This document shows, piece by piece, positions 1-4,541 of a stretch of 5,760 nucleotides of DNA. The stretch covers positions 1-5,760 of the forward strand of contig WFRQ01000589.1 of the NCBI GenBank assembly GCA_015486425.1. Reading direction: 5' to 3'. Each line of letters begins with the position of its first letter. Positions within the stretch are counted from its first letter, which is position 1. Position numbers and translations under genes: made by a program. A model generated the notes under the pieces. The model had not been told where the DNA came from. It ran no database searches and saw only the letters and a program-made list of their open reading frames with translations. This DNA comes from Deltaproteobacteria bacterium (GTDB lineage Bacteria; Desulfobacterota; Dissulfuribacteria; Dissulfuribacterales; QOAL01).

Positions 1-24
1 TCTCTACAGTGTTGTTCCACTGCA

Positions 25-1182
25 TTAACGGTACTCTCTGTCAATGACAAGGTCCTCAATATCAGATGTCTTTTCACCCTTCTGGGACTTTACCCTGTCA
101 ATGCCCTGGCGCACCCTTGCCTTGCTGCTTGCATAGGCAAGGGCAGTTTCACCGTCTATCTGACCTGATTCAAACAGGCTCACAAGATGCTGATCAAAGG
201 TCTGCATGTCAAACGCCTGGCCAGACTCGATTATCTCATAAAATGTCTTGCCCTCACGCTCGCCGTTTATAACCGCATCTTTTACCCGGATATTGTTCTG
301 CATAATTTCAAATATTGCAATGCGGCCGCCGCCCTCCTTGGGAAGCAGACGCTGACCAACCACCCATCGCAGCGCGTCTCCGAGCCTGAACCTGATCTGT
401 CGCTCCTCTTCTGTGGAGAACATGCCGATGATACGGTTGATGGTGTGTCCGGCACTCACCGTATGGAGTGTGCTGAAGACCAGGTGACCGGTCTCAGAGG
501 CATTCATTGCAATCTCCATTGTCTCCCTGTCCCTGATTTCTCCAACAAGCACGACATTTGGTGCCTGACGCAGGGCAGCCCTGAGGCCGTTTGCAAAGGA
601 ATCAAAATCCTGCCCCAGCTCCCTCTGATTGAAGGTAGCCCGCCTGTGAGGATGAACATATTCAATCGGGTCTTCAAGGGTAACCACATGAAGATTGTCC
701 CTGGTGTTGATGGCATCGAGAATTGCCGCAAGAGATGTAGTCTTACCTGTGCCTGTTGCACCTGTAAACAGAATGATACCGTTTTTCTCCCCTGCCATTT
801 TCATGAAACATTCCGGAAGATTAAGCTCATCAATGGTAGGCACCCGGCTCTCGAGCTTTCTCATCACTATACTGGTGGTGCCCCTCTGTGAAAAAACGTT
901 TACACGAAACCTGGGGCCGTCAGGCAGGTTATATGAAAAATCGCACGAACCGTGCCTGAAAAAATCCGTAAGCAGACGCCTGTCATCCTGAATAAGAGTA
1001 AGGGCCATCTGCTCTGTCTGAAAGGGGGTCAGTATCCCGCCTGCCATATCCACTTCCACTGGATGGAGCCTGCCATCTGCAGCAACCTGGCACGGCCTGC
1101 CCACGGTGAAGTTCAGGTCAGATATCCCCTTTCTTGCCACAAGCATATCCTGGATAATCTGGTCAAGATCAATCTTCTTCAT
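25..1182 (-). CDS. pilU: PilT/PilU-family type IV pilus retraction ATPase (second copy, PilU-like)
   Basis: This is a cytoplasmic hexameric ATPase of the secretion/pilus ATPase superfamily, 385 residues and full length. In order it shows an N-terminal PAS-like region (SDLNFTVGRP, residues 21-30, the counterpart of the SDLHL motif of PilT), Walker A GATGTGKTT (141-149), the Asp box TLEDPIEYVH (168-177), Walker B VVLVGEIRD with catalytic Glu (210-218) and a His box ending STLHT (227-241). All catalytic residues are present, so it should hydrolyse ATP. The ATG overlaps the pilT stop by one base (TGATG), and an AGAGG ribosome site sits 7 nt upstream inside pilT, which suggests translational coupling. 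Order and position match the pilT-pilU pair of pseudomonads, where PilU assists PilT-dependent retraction under load. The symbol follows that context. The N-terminus differs from classical PilT, and a different PilT paralogue group cannot be excluded. It ends with TAA at 25-27, and nothing recognisable lies in bases 1-24. Confidence 0.9.
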   Translation of the reverse strand: MKKIDLDQIIQDMLVARKGISDLNFTVGRPCQVAADGRLHPVEVDMAGGILTPFQTEQMALTLIQDDRRLLTDFFRHGSCDFSYNLPDGPRFRVNVFSQRGTTSIVMRKLESRVPTIDELNLPECFMKMAGEKNGIILFTGATGTGKTTSLAAILDAINTRDNLHVVTLEDPIEYVHPHRRATFNQRELGQDFDSFANGLRAALRQAPNVVLVGEIRDRETMEIAMNASETGHLVFSTLHTVSAGHTINRIIGMFSTEEERQIRFRLGDALRWVVGQRLLPKEGGGRIAIFEIMQNNIRVKDAVINGEREGKTFYEIIESGQAFDMQTFDQHLVSLFESGQIDGETALAYASSKARVRQGIDRVKSQKGEKTSDIEDLVIDREYR

Positions 1183-2267
1183 CAGCCAACCTCTGTGAAA
1201 TCAGCAGGAGCACTCCTGGCAAATGGTTTGAACTTTGCCTTGTCAACGCATTTGGTATATGCCTCGTCCGGGTCAATCCAGCCCTTCTGCAGCAGGTCCA
1301 TAATGGCATCATCAAGTGTCTGCATTCCGAACTTCTTGCCTGTCTGCATGGAGGACGGAATCTGGTATGTCTTTCCTTCACGAATAAGATTACGAACCGC
1401 AGGTGTTGCTATGAGGATTTCAAATGCCACACACCTGCCCTTGACATCTATGCGCTTGAACATGGTCTGGGATATAACGGCCCTGAGGGCATCAGCAAGT
1501 GTGGCCCTTACCTGCGGCTGCTGGTGTGTAGGGAAGATTTCAATAACCCTGTCCACTGTCTTTGCAGCGCTTATGGTATGAAGTGTGCCCATTACAAGGT
1601 GACCTGTCATGGCTGCCTCAATGGCAAGAGATATTGTTTCAAGGTCCCTCATTTCACCCACTAGTATTATATCAGGGTCTTCACGAAGCGCTCCCCTGAG
1701 CGCAGCGCTGAAGCTTTTGGTATGGGTGCCAACTTCCCTGTGGTTTACGAGACAGCCCTTGTTCTCGTGTACAAACTCAATGGGGTCCTCAACAGTAAGG
1801 ATATGATCCTTTCGGTTTCTGTTGGCATGATCAAGAATTGCAGCAAGTGTGGTTGACTTACCACTGCCTGTAGGCCCGGTAACCAGCACAAGGCCCCTTG
1901 GAAGCATTGAAAGCTTGGTCATTATCTCCGGCAGTCCCAGCTTTTCTGCTGACAGTATCTCGCTTGGGATTTCCCTGAACACAGCGCCAATGCCGTTCTT
2001 CTGCATGAAAAAATTGGCACGGTATCTGGCAAGGTTGGGAATCTCATAACCGAAATCCACGTCCCCTGACTCTTCGAACAGTTTTATCTTCTCCTCAGGG
2101 GCAATTTCATAAAGCATTGCCTTAAGTTCATCGTTATCCAGTACCTTGTACTTCACACGCTGCAGATCGCCCTGCAGGCGTAAAACCGGCGGAGAACCCG
2201 AGGTAAGGTGAAGGTCAGAACCTCCCTGATCATTAAGGAGTTTGAAAAAAGCATCTATTTTTGCCAT
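1182..2267 (-). CDS. pilT: Type IV pilus retraction ATPase PilT
   Basis: PilT powers pilus depolymerisation, and so twitching motility and DNA uptake, from the cytoplasmic base of the type IV pilus. The 361-residue protein has the family's usual length and layout: a SDLHLTSGSPP motif (17-27) in the N-terminal PAS-like domain, Walker A GPTGSGKST (131-139), Asp box TVEDPIE (158-164), Walker B IILVGEMRD (200-208) and a His box finishing GTLHT (227-231). The C-terminal PAVRNLIREGKTYQI is the counterpart of the AIRNLIRE motif, which is specific to PilT and needed for retraction in Pseudomonas. That separates it from the assembly ATPase PilB, which is also longer. The ATG at 2265-2267 has an AGGTGA ribosome site immediately upstream (2271-2276), which supports this start. 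It is the first gene of the minus-strand pair and runs into the PilU-like gene with a one-base overlap. It reads away from ftsE across a 701-nt gap. Confidence 0.96.
   Translation of the reverse strand: MAKIDAFFKLLNDQGGSDLHLTSGSPPVLRLQGDLQRVKYKVLDNDELKAMLYEIAPEEKIKLFEESGDVDFGYEIPNLARYRANFFMQKNGIGAVFREIPSEILSAEKLGLPEIMTKLSMLPRGLVLVTGPTGSGKSTTLAAILDHANRNRKDHILTVEDPIEFVHENKGCLVNHREVGTHTKSFSAALRGALREDPDIILVGEMRDLETISLAIEAAMTGHLVMGTLHTISAAKTVDRVIEIFPTHQQPQVRATLADALRAVISQTMFKRIDVKGRCVAFEILIATPAVRNLIREGKTYQIPSSMQTGKKFGMQTLDDAIMDLLQKGWIDPDEAYTKCVDKAKFKPFARSAPADFTEVG
1190..1194 (-). promoter_or_regulatory. Ribosome binding site of the pilU-like gene, inside pilT
   Basis: The minus strand reads AGAGG followed by 7 nt and the ATG. 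The site lies in the last codons of pilT and, together with the TGATG stop/start overlap at 1180-1184, supports coupled translation of the two ATPases. It also fixes the start of the downstream gene. Confidence 0.7.
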
Positions 2268-2270
2268 AAA

Positions 2271-2276
2271 TCACCT
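2271..2276 (-). promoter_or_regulatory. Ribosome binding site of pilT
   Basis: The minus strand reads AGGTGA, with the ATG three bases further on (six bases after the AGG core). The spacing is slightly short but acceptable. The site supports the start chosen for pilT. Confidence 0.6.
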
Positions 2277-2290
2277 GTAGTTGATTGGTT

Positions 2291-2319
2291 TGTATATATT
2301 TTCCGAGGAAACAGCTCAA
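2291..2319 (-). promoter_or_regulatory. Candidate sigma-70-type promoter of pilT-pilU
   Basis: On the minus strand TTGAGC (2314-2319, four of six matches to TTGACA) is followed after exactly 17 bases by TATACA (2291-2296, four of six to TATAAT). Transcription would begin around 2284, giving a leader of roughly 17 nt that still contains the AGGTGA ribosome site. The -35 hexamer together with the next base is TTGAGCT, a word of the nearby heptad array but on the opposite strand. Matches of this quality occur by chance in AT-rich DNA, so the evidence is mostly position and spacing. Confidence 0.3.
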
Positions 2320-2352
2320 AACAAAAGGAGATATAACGTCTTGCCTTTCCCT

Positions 2353-2401
2353 TTGAGCTTTCAGCTTTCAGCTTTAAACTTTAAGCTTAGAGCTTTAAGC
2401 C
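2353..2401 (+). repeat. Degenerate heptad tandem array 1 (7 units of TTNAGCY)
   Basis: Seven uninterrupted 7-nt units can be read: TTGAGCT, TTCAGCT, TTCAGCT, TTAAACT, TTAAGCT, TAGAGCT, TTAAGCC. The array lies 86 bases upstream of the pilT start. It is the same repeat, in the same orientation, as the array at 2813-2878, and its first 20 bases are identical to positions 2820-2839. There are no spacers, so this is not a CRISPR. Its role is unknown. Confidence 0.85.
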
Positions 2402-2493
2402 AACTTTCCTGATCCCTGTCATGAACGCTCGGTTTGTCTGATTTACCATCAGTGCCGATACCATGTTTAAGGACCACATGTTCTGATAATCGG

Positions 2494-2507
2494 TTTTCCG
2501 TGGAAAA
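2494..2507. other. Small palindrome TTTTCC-GT-GGAAAA
   Basis: Six-base arms TTTTCC (2494-2499) and GGAAAA (2502-2507) surround GT. As DNA this is a 14-bp near-palindrome that could be an operator half-site pair. As RNA only a five-pair stem with a CGTG loop is possible, too weak for a terminator. A second T4/A4 palindrome lies 16 bases downstream of its first base-paired arm end, at 2521-2538. Confidence 0.35.
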
Positions 2508-2520
2508 AAATTAATTCAGA

Positions 2521-2538
2521 CCGTTTTGGGAAAACAGG
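2521..2538. other. Hairpin CCGTTTT-GGG-AAAACAGG
   Basis: GTTTT (2523-2527) pairs with AAAAC (2531-2535) across a GGG loop. The outer CC (2521-2522) pairs with GG (2537-2538) if A2536 is bulged. No T-run follows on the plus strand, so it is not a classical intrinsic terminator. A protein-binding site or part of a structured RNA would both fit. Confidence 0.35.
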
Positions 2539-2566
2539 CTGCGGCCCGTTTTCAAGAAGGGGAAAG

Positions 2567-2592
2567 AGGGTTTACTTAAGAAAAAAAACCCT
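2567..2592. other. Inverted repeat AGGGTTT ... AAACCCT
   Basis: Perfect seven-base arms at 2567-2573 and 2586-2592 enclose a 12-nt A-rich loop that contains the palindrome CTTAAG. The stem is moderate and no U-tract follows on either strand, so it was not called a terminator. Confidence 0.3.
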
Positions 2593-2704
2593 TACAATAA
2601 CATAGATGCACAAACAGACTGCATGGCATACCGAGTGCCTGACAGGTGGCCCTGATTTCTCTGCTGAAGCTGCCTCAAAACAAAAAATTATATTCTGTCC
2701 GAGT

Positions 2705-2723
2705 ATTATAAATCATTTATAAT
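2705..2723. promoter_or_regulatory. Perfect 19-nt AT-rich palindrome, possible operator
   Basis: ATTATAAAT (2705-2713) and its exact reverse complement ATTTATAAT (2715-2723) flank a single C. The palindrome contains a perfect TATAAT on each strand (2718-2723 plus, 2705-2710 minus), so it could hold -10 elements in both directions. However, no good -35 hexamer stands 16-18 bases away on either side. It is best read as a candidate binding site of unknown factor, midway in the divergent region. Confidence 0.35.
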
Positions 2724-2757
2724 GTAATTTCGTATTTATGCAGCAAAAGGCATGGTA

Positions 2758-2772
2758 TCGCTTTCCAAGCGA
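2758..2772. other. Small hairpin TCGCTT-TCC-AAGCGA
   Basis: Six perfect base pairs (2758-2763 with 2767-2772) close a three-base TCC loop. It lies between the AT palindrome and heptad array 2. No T-tract follows, and its function is unknown. Confidence 0.3.
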
Positions 2773-2812
2773 ATCTGAACAATCGCTCAAATTAGCAATA
2801 GCTTCTCTATCT

Positions 2813-2878
2813 TTAAACCTTGAGCTTTCAGCTTTCAGCCTTGAGCTGTCAGCCTTGAGCTTTGAGCTTTATTAAGCT
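2813..2878 (+). repeat. Degenerate heptad tandem array 2 (8 units plus one offset unit)
   Basis: Eight contiguous units run from 2813 to 2868: TTAAACC, TTGAGCT, TTCAGCT, TTCAGCC, TTGAGCT, GTCAGCC, TTGAGCT, TTGAGCT. A three-base insertion (TTA) is followed by one more unit, TTAAGCT, at 2872-2878. The array ends about 90 bases before ftsE. Across both arrays the A in position 4 and the C in position 6 never vary, while position 3 is G, C or A but never T. This patterned degeneracy differs from a simple microsatellite that is drifting. Confidence 0.85.
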
Positions 2879-2937
2879 GTTTTCGGATAAAAACAACAAG
2901 AGCATTCTCATGCAGCACGCATAACGCTGAAAGATCA

Positions 2938-2968
2938 CATAATTTCACAACAAAACAGACTGCAAAAC
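2938..2968 (+). promoter_or_regulatory. Candidate -10 element and Shine-Dalgarno-free leader of ftsE
   Basis: CATAAT at 2938-2943 matches five of six bases of TATAAT and would start transcription near 2950, giving a leader of about 19 nt. No convincing -35 sequence accompanies it. The stretch from 2944 to 2968 is dominated by A and C, has only two G residues and contains no AGGAG-like site, so ftsE translation would depend on an unstructured leader. The operon promoter may instead lie further upstream. Confidence 0.2.
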
Positions 2969-3643
2969 ATGACCTATATTGACCCGGCAATTGTTAATTT
3001 TACGGATGTTTCCAAGCGCTACACCATAGAAAATCTGGCGCTCTACAAGATAAACCTCGAAGTCAAAAAGGGAGAATTCGTATTTCTCACAGGCCCCAGC
3101 GGTTCAGGCAAGAGTACGCTCCTGAAACTTCTGTTCTGTGCCGAGCGTCCTACTGAGGGAGAGATTCGAGTGGACGACATGGACCTTTCCACACTTTCTC
3201 CCTCCCAGATTCCGGCTCTGAGAAGAAAAGTCGGAGTAATATTCCAGGATTTCAAACTGCTTGAACAGCATTCTGTTTTTGACAACGTTGCGCTGAGCCT
3301 TGAGGTACTGGGGCTCAAAAAGACCCAGGTGGAGAAACGCGTACGCGAAATCATTACCAACGTGGGCCTAATAGGGAAAATAGACCGCAAGGCCATTCAG
3401 CTTTCCGGAGGAGAGCAGCAGCGTGTAGCCATAGCAAGGGCAGTGGTAAACAGACCACCCATCATTCTTGCTGATGAACCTACAGGCAACCTTGACAGGG
3501 ACCGCACCATGGAGGTCATGGGGCTTATGGAAGAACTCAATGCAAGGGGCACCACCATTATTTTTGCCACTCACGATGAAAAACTGTTTGAAAATACCCA
3601 CAGACGGGTAATAAAACTGGAAGACGGCAGGCTCGTAAGATGA
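2969..3643 (+). CDS. ftsE: Cell division ATP-binding protein FtsE
   Basis: FtsE is the cytoplasmic ATPase of the FtsEX divisome complex. It does not transport a substrate but drives FtsX to control periplasmic amidase activation. The 224 residues match the family length (about 222 in E. coli). All ABC motifs are intact: Walker A GPSGSGKS (42-49), Q-loop VIFQDFKLL with Gln93, signature LSGGEQ (145-150), Walker B IILADE (165-170), D-loop GNLD (173-176) and switch His202. FQDFKLL is typical of FtsE, as opposed to the related LolD/MacB ATPases, and the directly following ftsX settles the assignment. The frame is open back to a stop at 2888-2890, but this ATG is the only usable start and the protein begins a few residues earlier than the usual FxxVSKRY opening. 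No Shine-Dalgarno site precedes it. The last codons overlap ftsX in ATGA. Confidence 0.97.
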   Translation: MTYIDPAIVNFTDVSKRYTIENLALYKINLEVKKGEFVFLTGPSGSGKSTLLKLLFCAERPTEGEIRVDDMDLSTLSPSQIPALRRKVGVIFQDFKLLEQHSVFDNVALSLEVLGLKKTQVEKRVREIITNVGLIGKIDRKAIQLSGGEQQRVAIARAVVNRPPIILADEPTGNLDRDRTMEVMGLMEELNARGTTIIFATHDEKLFENTHRRVIKLEDGRLVR

Positions 3644-4524
3644 TTGCTGGAATAATTTACAAGAGGGCACTGACTGACCTCAGACAGAACTTCTCTACGC
3701 AGATCATGACAACGCTGGTGGTGACGCTTTCAATCCTCCTGCTCACCTTTTTTGCTCTGTTCTCATTTAATTTCAAACACTTTGTAGAAGAGCTGGGCTC
3801 CAAGCTGGGCATTGTAGTTTATCTGAAAAAAGAAGTGCCCCAGGAGGCCATTCCCGCGCTTTACAGGAAAATTTCACAACTCAAGGGCATTGAGGCAGTA
3901 AACTACACATCATCAGAAGATGCCTTTATGAAACTCCAGAAGTATCTTGCAAAGGAAAAGCAGGTGCTTCAGGGAGTTGACGCCAACTTCCTGCCTCCAT
4001 CTTTTGAAATCCAGATAAACCGCGCTGTGTTCAACATAGAAAGGATAAGAGAAGTGGCTGCTGAACTCAGCGGATGGAAGGAGGTCTCAAAGGTTCAGTA
4101 CGGAGAGGAATGGATAGACCGTCTCGAGGTCTTTTCAGGCATCACACAGAAAACTGTTATTGGAGCAGGCCTGCTGCTTCTGATAACAGCAGCTTTTGTG
4201 GTGGCAAACACCATTAAGCTCACCGTTTATGCCAGGCAGGAAGAACTTGAGATACTCCGCCTGGTAGGCGCCACAAACAGCTTTATAGCAGGCCCCTTCC
4301 TGTTAGAAGCCCTGATACAGGGGCTTGCAGGATCTCTGCTTGCCACAGGCATAGTATATGCCACTTACCATTATCTTCAAAGCCTCATGTCCCAGCACCC
4401 CCTGTTCAGGGAGGTGGAACTGATTTTTCTGCCCGTGCCGTATCTTTTCGCAATAATCGGCGGCAGTATTTTTGTCTGCGCTGTTGGCACCGGGGTATCA
4501 ATGCGCAGATTCCTTAAACTCTGA
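3640..4524 (+). CDS. ftsX: Cell division membrane protein FtsX
   Basis: FtsX is the membrane partner of FtsE; its periplasmic loop recruits and switches EnvC-type activators at the septum. The 294 residues show the family topology: an N-terminal cytoplasmic stretch, TM1 about 22-45, a large periplasmic domain about 46-170, TM2 about 172-194, a short cytoplasmic loop (ARQEELEILRLVGAT, 198-212), TM3 about 216-245 and TM4 about 266-287 with a short basic tail. The periplasmic domain ends with YGEEWIDRL (154-162), a conserved FtsX hallmark. The cytoplasmic EEL..LRLVGA segment is the usual coupling region contacting FtsE. The start codon overlaps the ftsE stop by four bases (ATGA), so the subunits are probably co-translated. 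A weak GCAGG lies about 8 nt upstream. The length is shorter than E. coli FtsX, which carries a longer cytoplasmic N-terminus. Confidence 0.96.
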   Translation: MIAGIIYKRALTDLRQNFSTQIMTTLVVTLSILLLTFFALFSFNFKHFVEELGSKLGIVVYLKKEVPQEAIPALYRKISQLKGIEAVNYTSSEDAFMKLQKYLAKEKQVLQGVDANFLPPSFEIQINRAVFNIERIREVAAELSGWKEVSKVQYGEEWIDRLEVFSGITQKTVIGAGLLLLITAAFVVANTIKLTVYARQEELEILRLVGATNSFIAGPFLLEALIQGLAGSLLATGIVYATYHYLQSLMSQHPLFREVELIFLPVPYLFAIIGGSIFVCAVGTGVSMRRFLKL

Positions 4525-4541
4525 TAACTCATTGAATAACA

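Larger units (their letters stand above)
2268..2968. other. Gene-free divergent intergenic region between pilT and ftsE
   Basis: These 701 bases lie between two divergent start codons and hold no ORF that looks like a gene on either strand. They are visibly richer in A+T than the flanking genes. The contents are a candidate pilT promoter near the left edge, heptad array 1 (2353-2401), a 411-nt stretch with several small inverted repeats (near 2494-2507, 2521-2538, 2567-2592, 2705-2723 and 2758-2772), heptad array 2 (2813-2878) and an A/C-rich leader before ftsE. No tRNA, riboswitch or known RNA family was recognised. The region is long for a simple divergent promoter, so a small RNA or the remains of a lost gene are possible, but neither can be shown from the sequence alone. 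Confidence 0.8.

Noticed and set aside
187..891. Plus-strand open frame of 234 codons
   Set aside because: It lies entirely opposite the pilU-like gene, has a Cys/His-rich low-sense translation and no family motif; the minus-strand frame carries the complete ATPase motifs.
952..1581. Plus-strand open frame of 209 codons
   Set aside because: It is antisense to the ends of both ATPase genes, with no recognisable domain, and is explained as a shadow of the codon bias of the real genes.
2567..2592. Intrinsic terminator
   Set aside because: The stem is only seven pairs with a 12-nt loop and no U-tract follows on either strand. No gene ends nearby, as the flanking genes diverge.
2624..2640. Sigma-54-like -24/-12 element (TGGCATACCGAGTGC on plus, AGGCACTCGGTATGC on minus) with correct GG/GC spacing
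   Set aside because: Each strand matches about 8 of 11 consensus bases, a quality expected about once by chance in a spacer this long, and it is over 300 bases from either start codon.
2606..2722. Small ORF of 38 codons starting ATGCACAAACAG
   Set aside because: No ribosome site precedes it, the composition is not protein-like, and it ends inside the AT palindrome. It was not called without conservation.
2456..2760. 10-nt inverted repeat CGATACCATG (2456-2465 and 2751-2760) as possible ends of a small MITE-like element
   Set aside because: The arms are only 10 nt, do not extend, and show no target duplication; one such pair is near chance expectation for the region.
2353..2878. CRISPR array
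   Set aside because: Units are contiguous 7-mers without unique spacers and no cas genes are nearby.
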